Shown piece after piece: positions 1-9,831 of a stretch of DNA of 64,000 nucleotides. This DNA is from Sabethes cyaneus (taxonomy: Eukaryota > Arthropoda > Insecta > Diptera > Culicidae). The stretch covers positions 143,450,043 to 143,514,042 of the forward strand of contig NC_071353.1 in assembly GCF_943734655.1 (NCBI RefSeq), read 5' to 3'. A program made the translations under genes and the position numbers. A model generated the notes under the pieces. The model made no database searches, was not told the origin of the DNA, and saw only the letters and a program-made list of their open reading frames with translations. Each line of letters begins with the position of its first letter. Position 1 is the first letter of the stretch.

Positions 1-446
1 CGGACACCGAACATTACATGACCTACGAGGGCTCGACGACGGCTCCGGCCTGCCACGAGACGGTAACGTGGATCGTGATGAACAAACCGATCTACATCAC
101 GAAGCAGCAGGTTGGTTGCAGACTGGGTGGAAAGTTCGATGTTCTTTTTTACTTTTTGTTTTTTTGTAGATTCATGCCTTGAGACGACTGATGCAGGGTG
201 CATCCGATCATCCGAAGGCCCCACTGGGCAACAACTTTCGACCGCCGCAGCCTTTACTGCATCGTCCGGTGAGGACGAACATTGACTTTCGAAACAAACA
301 GGAAAAGGGGGGTAAAATTTGTCCAACTATGTACAAGGACGTTCACTATAAAGGTTGGTGTCTGGTTTGAAAAGCGTTGCAGAATTATTAATTTTCACTT
401 TTGCCTTTTTGTACCTTTCACAGCTAATAGTTGGAAACACAACTAA
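1..446 (+). CDS. Carbonic-anhydrase-related protein 10-like, C-terminal exons (5' end outside window)
   Basis: Three exons are visible. Exon 1..110 is read from base 3 (DTEHYMTYEGSTTAPACHET...) and ends in ITKQQ before GT at 111. Exon 170..353 (IHALRRLMQG...NNFRPPQPL...RTNIDF) follows an AG at 168-169. Exon 424..446 completes a split Ala codon and ends ANSWKHN-TAA. The YEGSTTAPACHETVTW block and NNFRPPQPL are hallmarks of the alpha-carbonic-anhydrase fold, and the spacing and the GK-CP...YKANSW end match the catalytically inactive CARP X/XI branch, which in animals is a secreted or neuronal protein without the zinc triad. The zinc region lies upstream of the window, so inactivity is inferred from family. 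Introns are short (59 and 70 bp). Unspliced, the middle exon reads on to a stop just after 353. A second reading frame continues past the stop to 522 (see findings). Confidence 0.85.
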
Positions 447-2490
447 ACGCAGGCAGCAGTCCGCGGAGGGGCAGGAGGAGGATCCGGCGTTCGACGAGGA
501 CAGTCTGGTCACCTTCGCCTGAATGTATACATCGCGTGACGGACGGCAGCGCAGAAACTTATCCAGCATGCTTCCAGTGTACAGAAAACAAAAAAAAGAA
601 ACAATATCACAAACCACATTTAGAGAGGAAAAAAGCAGAAATAGTATAGTTAAAGTCAAACACAAATCAAATTTAAAACCAAACCAGACTTTTCCCCAGG
701 TGTGCTTCGGTTCGGTTCGGTTCAGTTCCGTTTGCTGAAGTTGGAACGGCTTGGAAAACTGAATGTATCATAGTTCATCCTGTGCTGTGGTGTGGTTCGA
801 CAAATTAGCAGCACGATTGTATCGAACTCGGAATTAGTTGCGAAGGAATTAAAACTTTTCAGCCGGTCGAAGTCGAAGTTTCGAAACAGCAGATGCAGAG
901 TTGAAAAGTGCCGATCGTGCCTAACCCTGTACTGGTCACGGTTTTAATTTGAAACTTCCTATTTTAAACAAAATTTTATTTGAAATCTTGCATTCTTAGT
1001 TTTGTAATTCATCAGATATTTTCCATTTCGAGTTATTGTATAGGATTTGTTGATCAACGGTAGAGGGTTAACATGAGAACAGGAAAAAAACTATGAATCC
1101 TACACAGAATCACTCCACAGCGAACAGCACCGAAAGACTAAGCTGGGGAAACTCTATTAAAAGTTTGAAATAATTTGTAAATAATATTAATGTAACGAAA
1201 AAAAGGAAAGAAGCTTGCAGCAGCAGCTGCTGCTGCTCGGCTACTACCGGAACAGAGGTTGCAGCTCTCTCAGCATAGTTGCAGCATCCTACTGTGCGTG
1301 AAAACAACTAGGAGGGACGAGGAGGATGAGTCAACCGGAAAAAGTGAGCGGAGGAGGGAGCGAGCAAATTGTAGCAAATAAATTCCATGCTGAGAAGACT
1401 ATAAAAAAAAGAATCCCGAACCCGGTGCAAAAGGTGATAGTGCAAATGAGAAGAAATTGAAGAAGAAGATGGTCTGTTGATAGGAAGGAACAACATTAAG
1501 TAAAAACTGATGCCGGCTGGAGGAGTTGTTGGACCGGCTGGATGGGTGGCTTATGTTCCTGTTGCGCTTCGGTCGGTGTGATTGTCTGGAGGGGTTTTTC
1601 TCACTTTATAAACATCGTTATCGCAATTTGTTATGAGAAATTGATACTATTGGTATAGTTCTGGAAATTGCCGTTGAATGTTCCGAATTATACACATGTT
1701 ATTCGCACATCAAGAAATGTTAGGTTCGACTACGAAAAAAGCTAACACGTAATTTCAAGCATTTCAAGGGTCGTATATTTGTAATACTTTGGGTCTCAAC
1801 AGCATTAGTTTCATTGAAGCCGACTACAAAGAAACCGCAGATGTAACTTTTATTTAAGACACGAAACCCATACCGATTTCTATTAATTTCATATAAAACT
1901 TTTAAGTGGGCTTATTGAATGAAATTCGCATCTTTTATGCAATGTCCTGCAGGTTTGCAGTGGTTTGGCTGAAAAAGCAGTCAGATTGAAGTTCTCGTTC
2001 GATAGTTGACTCCAATAGATGGCACCGTGGCCAGCACAATATGTGTTTAAAAATAAATCAACTCCTTTATTAATCCGGAGAATGAAAGACGAGTCTCACG
2101 CTTGTATAAAAGCTAGAAAAATTATCTTTTATCAGTCTTCTGTAGTTTAAAGATAAAGCAATAATCATTTAGGTCCAGAAGAAAAGTGGATTCGAAAGAA
2201 AGTGCGTACCATTTCAGTAACTCACACTTCATCTATTTATCCGCCCTTTTCTCTTTACTTCTTGTCCTAGGAATACTATAAAATACCTTATTTTCTTCTA
2301 CCATTCCCTGTGTCTATTCAAAGACCATATAAAAAGTAGCTTCACAAATAATTCATACACACAATATTCAATCCCCGAAGATTTCGCATTTCGTACGTAG
2401 TGTGGGGAATTGTTTTATAAAGAACATGAACAGCAATGGTTTTAGGTTGCTTCCTTGTGGGACCAAAAAGATTTGTTTCTTTCCGTCGTA
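447..2490 (+). other. 3' UTR and downstream intergenic DNA of the CA10-like gene
   Basis: No convincing ORF. It begins as the likely 3' UTR of the CA10-like gene. AATAAA signals lie at 1377-1382 and 2052-2057, either of which could end the transcript. A short CAG/CTG run sits near 1216-1238. From about 1600 the base composition becomes AT-rich intergenic and I see no repeat I can name. Confidence 0.45.
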
Positions 2491-2492
2491 CT

Positions 2493-3342
2493 TTAATGCG
2501 TGATTAATCTGGTCTGATGTCGCTTAAAAGTAGTCGTTTGCGAGCGGGTCGGCGTATGGGAACGTAATCGATGATCAAACGGTTCAAGGTGCGAATGAAT
2601 TTGATGACAAGCGATGTCAACATCAGGAGAAAATAACAAGGACCGCCAGTCAACCTGTGCAATTACCGTAGTTAGGCCGTCAAAATCAGTTCTGTTGAAG
2701 TTTAAGTCGTTGCTGTCGATAACATTCTTAAACACGACAGGGATTGGCAAACTCAGTGTAACAGCGAGAGCGGGGTGATTGGCATCAAGCGTGATATTAT
2801 AAATTTAGCCGTCTCGGAAATCGAAAAAAAATGTATGGCGGGATCATTGGCAAGTATCAGAACTAACAAGCCAATATTTCTGTTTAGCACTGGATTAATT
2901 TGTATCAGGCCGTGAACACAGGAACCGTCTAAGAGTTCGGTACAAGCAGCGGACTGGAACATTCCAAACTAAGCCGGGCTGATTGTAATCACCAAACAGC
3001 AGCGCCAGGTCAATCGACGCTAATTGATTCGATATATTTACTGATACGCCTAGTGTCGTTCTTACGGCTGAATTTCTACGACTTTTACCCATAGTTGCTC
3101 AAGCGCTTTGCTAATTGGGTATGGGTTGAAATGATTATATCGAAGTTTAACTCGGTTACAGCAATTAAAACCTCATCGAGTTTGGTCCAATGTCCGCACA
3201 CGTTCTGGTAGTAAATCAGCATCGGATTGGAGTTCTGCCGTGGGTCAAGCGCAGAGCTAGAAACGGGGACTGCGTCATCGGAAGTATTACTATAGGAGTT
3301 GTTGCACTTGCCTGGTCCAGAATTCTGGAAGCCCCAGAACAA
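2493..3342 (-). mobile_element. Decayed non-LTR retrotransposon, endonuclease domain
   Basis: Read on the minus strand in three frames, this is an apurinic-type endonuclease of a Jockey/CR1-like non-LTR element. Near 3220 is the N-terminal motif YYQNVCGHWTKLDEVLIAV followed by FDIIIS. Near 3000 comes LLFGDYNQPGLVW (the GDFN-PG-W motif). Around 2760-2900 is GLIQINPVLNRN-GLL, and at 2500-2720 the DFDGL...VDWRSLL segment that precedes the reverse transcriptase in such elements. At least two frameshifts separate these blocks and no reverse transcriptase follows, so the copy is dead and 3'-truncated. The clade assignment is approximate. Confidence 0.75.
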
Positions 3343-3542
3343 TCAGAACAACCGAGACGACTGTTGTTCGCTGGCAAGAATGACTCGACTACGATGGGGA
3401 GGGCAGCGGCTACTATATTATCGAAGCCCATGGAACCCAAAAAATTTTTGAGACGACACCCTCAAACTTTCTGAAGAGAAGACCTCGTGACTCGGATCTC
3501 GTATTTAGCTCAGAGTCCCACAGTTTTATATCCAACTCGATT

Positions 3543-3839
3543 TTAAACGACGTGAAGTTCATAATAGACCAGTTTTATCCTTTTTTGGTCAAGGGAGTGA
3601 TCTTGAACGCACTGTAAATATTTCTTTAGCAGATTCCACTTTGACTCGAGGGTGAATTCTGGATAGGTATAGAATAATTCCTTCGGAGGAGGAACAGTTA
3701 TTACGGCTTCAAAAGTCGATGACTTCGTACCTTGCAGGAGCGGCTTGATAACCCTGTAGCGCTCATCACGACGTCGTTTCATCGGAGGTTCGCTAACGGT
3801 CATTCTAGGACCTAGACGTGTAGCGACAATATCTTGCAC
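3543..3839 (-). pseudogene. Probable ORF1 (gag-like) remnant of the adjacent non-LTR element
   Basis: A 98-codon open frame rich in basic residues near its start (PPMKRRRDERYRVIKPL then GTKSSTFEAVITVPPP) lies directly upstream of, and on the same strand as, the endonuclease remnant. The position and the basic-then-hydrophobic pattern fit the end of an ORF1 nucleic-acid-binding protein. No zinc knuckle is visible. It could also be an unrelated chance frame. Confidence 0.4.
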
Positions 3840-3853
3840 TTTCTAAGAAAGCA

Positions 3854-4960
3854 GTGCTGGCCTTACCATGGTTGGCAGACATTGAAGACACAGCTTGGCC
3901 GACGGACGATAAAGCCTGTTTAAAACGAGTCATTTTCATCAATTCAACGGACTGGTCGCACATCCAAAAGCGCTTCTTTCACTTATGGACCTTACGTCAA
4001 GATACTTTGAGCACAACATTTGGCCACTTCAAATCAAGTTACTTTGAATACAGCGGTGCGACGGTAAGCCACCTTAAGACGATATACGTTGGTCGATGTG
4101 GAAACAATTAATTATAAGCGTGATGACGCTATATTCCACAGATCCGGCACAAAACCGAACACAGGGAACTCCCTTAAACCACACTTGATGTATAATATTA
4201 CAATATCAGTGATACCAGATGCCTGTTGGCAACGATCCCGCCTTTCTCAGCAATGGTGGCTCGAGCAACACCCAGAAGGAAATGGATGTTGAAAGTGGCG
4301 ATTTAACAATATGCGGCGGAACTGATTTTTTGAAACTGACGATGTCCAACTGATTCGCTCTGGGGTGGAGCTACTAGTACGAACAGGGCATCGAGCGTAG
4401 TTAGTTGGTTGGTTTCACCATTACTACTGCAAAACAACTGATAACGCTGTCAATTTTTTCGGAATATATTAGGGTTGCCACGAGGCGATGCTCCATCCAG
4501 AGGTAGGGTAATCGTTCATCTATAAATAGTGACTGTTGATGGTGATAAACTTAAAGTAGTTGGATCAGCTCATATATTTGGGATCTCTGGTCATAGACTC
4601 TAATGACACGAGTAAGGAGATTCAATATACAAAACGCTAATCAGACGGCGAGTCTTTTACGTAGTCGGGACTGTAACTTTGGTTTCGGAAAATATGGCAA
4701 GTCAGCCTATTTTTGGTGGTGTATAAACGGAAAGCGGACAGTGGGGGATTCCCGTCGTATACCTGGGGAAAGTCGAGAGGTTACGGAGGGCCGGACACAT
4801 CGCAAAGATGCTGGACTACTCTGCAATGAACTCTGTTCTTATCAAGGACCTCATAGGCATCAGGAATAACGGGCCCAACGTACTAAATAGTTCGACTAGG
4901 TTGAAACTGATTTACGAGTTTCGAGACGCTCAACGATTTGGCGACGGGTAGGACTGGGTA
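3854..4960 (+). other. Unrecognised decayed coding-like fragments
   Basis: Several short plus-strand frames look once-coding but are broken: 4219-4353 starts MPVGNDPAFLSNGGSS and stops after 44 residues, and a frame from about 4783 to 4950 reads AGHIAKMLDYSAMNSVLIKD then more. The spacing between two minus-strand endonuclease remnants suggests retroelement ORF1 debris. I cannot name the family. Confidence 0.25.
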
Positions 4961-4989
4961 CAATGGTGACAAGTTATTGATACAATACA

Positions 4990-5612
4990 AGCCACCTCGG
5001 CTCTAAGCTTCTAGAAGAGGAGGAAGATAATATTGTGATAAATTTTCGCTGCTTTCTATTTCAAGAGGTCCGACGGATTCTTCTACAGCGTGTTAGGGAG
5101 CGCACATACAGGTGAGGACACTGCGACAGAATAGAGTCGTCTCCAAAACAAGTTATCCAGCGTTTCTGTTGGTTATGCCATTGACTTGTATCAACCCGTG
5201 TTAGGCCAAACCGTCGATAAGTGTAGAACTGGCGGCAGATAAAGCCACTAGGGACCTGAAATGTCCAGTAATTTGAGTTACAGAGCAGAGGCTGATTATA
5301 GTCCCCAAACTACAGAGCATAATCGCTCAATTGGAAGTTAGGCCGATAGAGTCTACGTAATTATGAAAGCTGCTAATATCGTTATGACGATCCGGGGGTA
5401 AGTAAATCACACCCACACTCACAACTCGACAAGGCGTAGTCAGCTAATTCATTGCCGAACAGTTGCGCACTAAATAATCTTGATGAATGTCATGTCTCGG
5501 TCAACACAACAACATCGTAGACGCACTCGCTTGCAGCCAAAAAGAATGGATCCATCTTTGTCCGTAATCCTCGCACGTTTTGGTAGAGTAGTTGAGCGCA
5601 TGGGGTGACTAT
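4990..5612 (-). mobile_element. Second non-LTR endonuclease remnant, same type as 2493-3342
   Basis: On the minus strand from 5600 downwards the frame reads YQNVRGLRTKMDPFFLAASE then YDVVVLTET before a TGA replaces the expected Trp codon. Later blocks (SSCECGCDLLT; HGLIQVNGITNRN near 5190) are out of frame. This is the same endonuclease type as the copy 2 kb to the left, and the better preserved of the two at the N-terminus. It is inactivated by stops and frameshifts. Confidence 0.7.
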
Positions 5613-6945
5613 CTTCCAAGTTGCTAGTTGCGACAACTCAATTGTTCAACTCTGAAGTTGAGGTACACAGTAGAAATCGGCATGAAAGCGCGGTAGGATC
5701 AGAAGCGCGACGTCGGGGAAGGAATAAAAAACTTCAGGAAGTGAAGAAGGTACCAAGCACGGGAACGGAACGGCTATACCTGATTGGATCAGAAGATAAA
5801 TTGTATTCCGGTGGCGAGGGGATTATCGTTGGCTAGAAAGTGCGAGACGCATTAGTGGAGCATAAGTAAGGACAAGATTTATACCTACCATGCATGGGTT
5901 GAGTTGCGAAAGCTCTGTTTCTCACACCCACACGTAGTACCGCATGATGGCAAGATTACAGCTAAAAAAGTGTCAGAACTGTCTGTGACTTTTACTAGTA
6001 GTTGAATTAATTTGATGAAATACCGCGGTATTACTACCGCCTGTCTTTATCACGTGGCAAGCAATGCCAGCAAGCCTTGATATGCAAGGTTTTTTTTAAT
6101 TTTTGATTCGATTTATCAAGTCTCTTGTTTACTAGTCGGATCGAAAAGTAAAGTCACCCCATTCAAGTTTATGTCAGTTCCGTGGCTTGAGCTCGAGGCG
6201 GTAGAGATTGGCGCACATTTAGTAAGACGCGTAAAAGAGAAACGTTCAATCAAAGTTGATGGCCGAACTTTTCGGACGGTTGTCCGTGCTATGATTAGTT
6301 TGCCAAAGACTAATCACCGGGAATATTCCTAGTTTTAGAAGCCTTCACCGACGTTGAACAGTAGAAATGGATTCGTGCGAAAATCAACATCAACATCGAA
6401 ATCGACGACGGCACGAAATGGGATGATCTACAAGGTTTATTTGGGCTGACCTTGGAATGGTCGTATCGGTAAACGAAGGAATAGCAGAACTTCGACTGAG
6501 AGTGATGCACCATGTCGCCCAAACAGCTGGTGATTTCTTACATCTGGAAACATATTCTGATTGAGATCAGCTTTAAGATCTTTTCTCCCTAGAATGGCGA
6601 TTTTTGATCAACTTGAAAAAAAAAAAATTGGAAGGACCACGATTTGCGTGACATTACAAGGGCAATCCATATTGAGCGAGCGCTCGGTCTCAACATACCG
6701 GCCCATGCATGATGGCCTTCCCTAACTGTTTCTCCTGGTGAAGAAGAAGTCTATTATTTGGTTTACATTTTACGCTATCAATCGCAGAATCGAAATAATG
6801 CTGAAACAAAACCGCTAACGACTTCTTGTCATGCAAATTTCAACCGTTTTAGTAAAGAATTTGAGATGTTCGACAACAATTTGCCAATCTGTGTTTTTCT
6901 TGGTCGCTTACTTAATGTTCTGACTAGAAATTAGTATCATTGTTT
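5613..6945. other. Intergenic, no recognised feature
   Basis: Short frames occur (for example 5621-5836 plus, 71 codons, charged) but none shows a domain or splice context. A blend of retroelement debris and AT-rich DNA is likely. Confidence 0.3.
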
Positions 6946-7380
6946 TATTCGGGCGTGGGACGTTAGACATACGGACATTAGGCATAATGGACGGTAGCCA
7001 TAATGGATGTTAGGCATAATTTACGAAACTTCGCTTTCCTATGAATACACACTTGAACCAATCATCACTCCGACACAATACAATGAGAACCAGGGCCGCC
7101 CATTTAACAGAAATTCATATGGCATGATGTTATTTGGCATAACGTGGTTTTGGCATAAACATAAGCGACCATTTGGCATACGGCCCTTTCGGCACAATGC
7201 CGTAAAAAGTTTGTTTATAATCTTTCATAGATGATTCAGAGCGAGACGGCCGTAGCCCGTGAGGTTTGTCGGCGACCTGTCGTTGGAAATGCCGGTCACT
7301 GCCGGAGGGCTACCCGATCTGTTATATGCCTTCCTAGGTCTATCGACTCTTTTTAGTTTTCCCTAGCCATCGACACACCC
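6946..7380 (+). repeat. GGCATAA degenerate tandem array plus GC-rich hairpin module, copy 1
   Basis: From 6950 to 7200 the motif TTAGGCATAATGGAC and variants (TTTGGCATAACG, TTTCGGCACAATG) recurs about ten times with 15-25 bp spacing. At about 7232-7350 follows a G+C-rich block, GAGACGGCCGTAGCCC...TTTGTCGGCGACCTG, that recurs at 49345-49470. The pairing of an 'A-TTGGCATAA'-type array with this block in both places shows a single dispersed repeat family. Confidence 0.6.
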
Positions 7381-7985
7381 GGCTGGTACCGAGTGGCCAA
7401 ATAATAAATAGCCGAAACTTAAGACGCTCGAAAAACTTCAGTCAAATAGCCGAAACCCAAATGACCGAGCTTCAACAACTGTCAGATGGGGTCAAATTTG
7501 TATTTGGTCGGAAAAAACGAATCCCTATTTAGCCTAATTATAAAAGGCCAAAAAACATGGCTAAGTCTCTCCGAAAATTTTTTTTTCGATTGCTATTGAT
7601 AGAAATCATGTTTTGAGTCAATGTTAAGCTGGTTAAACTATCATCAGAATAGTCAAAAGATATTTCCGTGTGTTTTAGAAAAATGTAATAATACAAGCAC
7701 CTTATTTGGTCTGTATCCAAAACCAGACCCCTGACAGGAAGTCATGTTTTCGTAGCATTAATTGCACCTCGCCCACTAAATATCAGAAATCACCACTATT
7801 TAGGTGCATGCATTTTCCTAGGCTTACTGACTAGTAGCGGTTATCCCTTAGTTCAATCTGAACGAGCGGCAGCGAGTAAGGACAGAAAATGTACCTAACA
7901 TTTGAGCAGGTCGAAGACTGCGAATATTTTCTGTGACATTCGGCCATGTGTGGAGCGACTGGAAAACCATAAAAGCATAACTCAT
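7381..7985. other. Intergenic, no recognised feature
   Basis: AT-rich. The phrase AAATAGCCGAAAC occurs at least twice at 7405-7460 as a degenerate repeat, probably a continuation of the neighbouring repeat family. No gene seen. Confidence 0.3.
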
Positions 7986-7986
7986 T

Positions 7987-8115
7987 TCGCCTCATTCCAC
8001 ATTTTTTGGAGCTTCAGTCTATCGGATCCTCACATATGGGCGGCTTCTGGGAGAGGATGGTACAGGTGGTGAAAACTAGAGGAAATGAAATTGAAGCGTT
8101 AACTAGCCAGTAAAG
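7987..8115 (+). mobile_element. BEL/Pao-like retrotransposon integrase fragment
   Basis: The plus frame reads IGSSHMGGFWERMVQVVKT, ending at a TAA near 8110. The P-H-MGG-WERMV--VK motif is characteristic of the end of the integrase core in BEL/Pao LTR retrotransposons. No protease, reverse transcriptase or LTR is seen nearby, so this is an orphan fragment. Confidence 0.55.
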
Positions 8116-8181
8116 TTATTGGAAATCTCGTGACCGAAGTGTGTCCTCTGACGGTTTGGAACTAATTCGGATTCTAAGAGA

Positions 8182-8540
8182 GATCAGTGTCGGGGCAAAG
8201 CCCCGTTGCCTCGCTGACTAGTACAAGAAGCTTGCGAAAACCTATATACCGGGTGAATAGTAATAGTTGCCAGTGTTTTTGAACATGTTTAATTAAAAAT
8301 GGGTTAATGACAGCTGTGTCTGCACATTTTTCGTTTAGACGCAACACAACACAGCTTACAAGTCGTGCTAATCATGAACGCAAAAAGGGAATTGGCGATA
8401 AGTCTGTTTTTGAACATTTTTCGACCGTGTGGTATTTTCAAGAAGCTGACGCCACTCGAAATAAGCGATATATGCGTCATTCGTACCATACGGGCGACAC
8501 AATGAAACCGGAAGTCATCAAACGAGTAAGAAAGTGAGCT
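8182..8540 (+). mobile_element. Mariner-like 5' fragment, copy A of a tandem duplication
   Basis: Starts at GATCAGTGTCGGGGC and includes a perfect hairpin CGGGGCAAAGCCCCG, then ACCTATATACCGGGTGAATA and a coding-like frame (8307-8537) containing a decayed helix-turn-helix region and KPEVIKRVRK. The same order recurs in copy B at 8708, where the frame continues into IRRKLDQYGTKMAKELGISQ, the typical linker of ITmD37-type mariner transposases. Copy A stops before that point. Confidence 0.5.
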
Positions 8541-8707
8541 GGTAACTCGGTCCTAATAACGACTGAGTTTGTTTTGTTTTGAGCATCGAGCCGTTATGCT
8601 ACCCGTTCTCCCGACATTCGACACTCGACAGTGCCTGAGTCGAGTCAAGTTGCACGGGGCCCCTAATCTCAAAGGCCCGGTGGGCCCTTTGGCTCCCAGT
8701 CCGCCCC

Positions 8708-9110
8708 TGGATCAGTGTCGGGGCAAAGCCCCGATGCCTCGCTAACTAGTGCAAGAAGCTTGCGAAAACCTATATACCGGGTGAATAGTAATAATTGCCA
8801 GTGTTTTTGAACATGAGTGTAGAGTGTATTCAAGTGTCAACACAGCTTGCAAGTTTGTTTTGAATTTTCATTCGCTTAAGAGTCGTGGTAATCATAGAGA
8901 AATAAGCGAGATATTCATCATGCGTACCATACAGGTGACACAATGAAACCGGTTCTGGAAAATTACATCCCAAACCTGGCCGTAAACGCACTTCAAGGAC
9001 ACCGGAAGTCATCAAACGAGTAAGAAAGCGAATTCGACGGAAACTAGATCAGTATGGGACGTAAGATGGCCAAGGAACTGGGAATTTCGCAGTTATCCAT
9101 GAACAATTAT
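8708..9110 (+). mobile_element. Mariner-like transposase N-terminal remnant, copy B
   Basis: Repeats the first ~100 bp of copy A almost base for base, lacks part of the middle, and resumes at CATGCGTACCATACAGGTGA. From about 9010 the frames give VIKRVRKRIRRKLDQYG and, after one base shift, KMAKELGISQLSMNNY, matching the second DNA-binding helix region of mariner-family transposases (R-RIRRNP---KMA-EL-IS--SM). Catalytic residues are absent here. A C-terminal remnant of the same transposase type lies at 19290-19740. Confidence 0.55.
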
Positions 9111-9311
9111 TAGAAACGTGAGAATCCAAAAACGCCTGGACGGTTTCCGACGGATTTCTGCCCGCGTAGTAGATTGACGATGTGGTCATCGATTCGAGTC
9201 TGGTCGTCACAGATCTCCTGTAATTTGGAATTGGTGGTATAATGGAAACCAATTTTCCTGGAGCGAAATCATGTGCGAGATTCGATTGTGATAATCGTGC
9301 AAATCGGGCAA

Positions 9312-9500
9312 TCATGCAAATGTCGAGATACGATGCTGGTCTAACAAGCCAGTCATCATATGCTCGAATTTCGGTTAAATACTGTTGCTAGATAGAGTCA
9401 GTAGGATTGTTGCACTAGTCTTGTAACTATCCTGTGCTCTAACCAGCCGGCTGCGAAGTCTGTCGATGAAGAAGGGTCAAGTGTTAAAAAGACGTTTAAG
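9312..9500 (+). mobile_element. Feilai-like tRNA-derived SINE, degraded
   Basis: Contains the head phrase GATACGATGCTGGTCTAACA and AGCCAGTCATCATATGCTCG (a decayed B box), then AGAGTCAGTAGGATTG and GGCTGCGAAGTCTGTCGATG with the closing GAAGGGTCAAG. This order matches the intact copy at 46316-46533. No target duplication is visible. Confidence 0.6.
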
Positions 9501-9698
9501 CCCAAGGTTTTGTTTTTTTGGTTCTAGATTTAACATCAATTGTGCGGATCTCAACCCTTCGTCAGTATCAATAGTGTACCACAAGGGACTATCACAAGAC
9601 CGCTATTATTTGCACTGTACAATAAAATTGGTTTCTTATTAAAAGCACGCATTAACAGGTTTTCTCTTGACAATGATTGGGCTCTGCTCTGAGACATA

Positions 9699-9831
9699 CA
9701 CCGCTATTCTATATTTCGAACGACTTGGTATTTCGAACGAAATTTCCGCCAGCAAAATCAAATGGGCAAAACATCTCGTTCGAAGCAAGTCGAATGAAAT
9801 AAAGACTCGTTCGAAATACAGAATAGGGGTG
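9699..9831. mobile_element. 133-bp MITE with 25-bp terminal inverted repeats
   Basis: Left end CACCGCTATTCTATATTTCG and right end (complement) CACCCCTATTCTGTATTTCG pair over about 25 bp, continuing into AACGA. ATA flanks both ends (9696-9698 and 9832-9834), a likely target duplication. No coding capacity. Confidence 0.65.
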
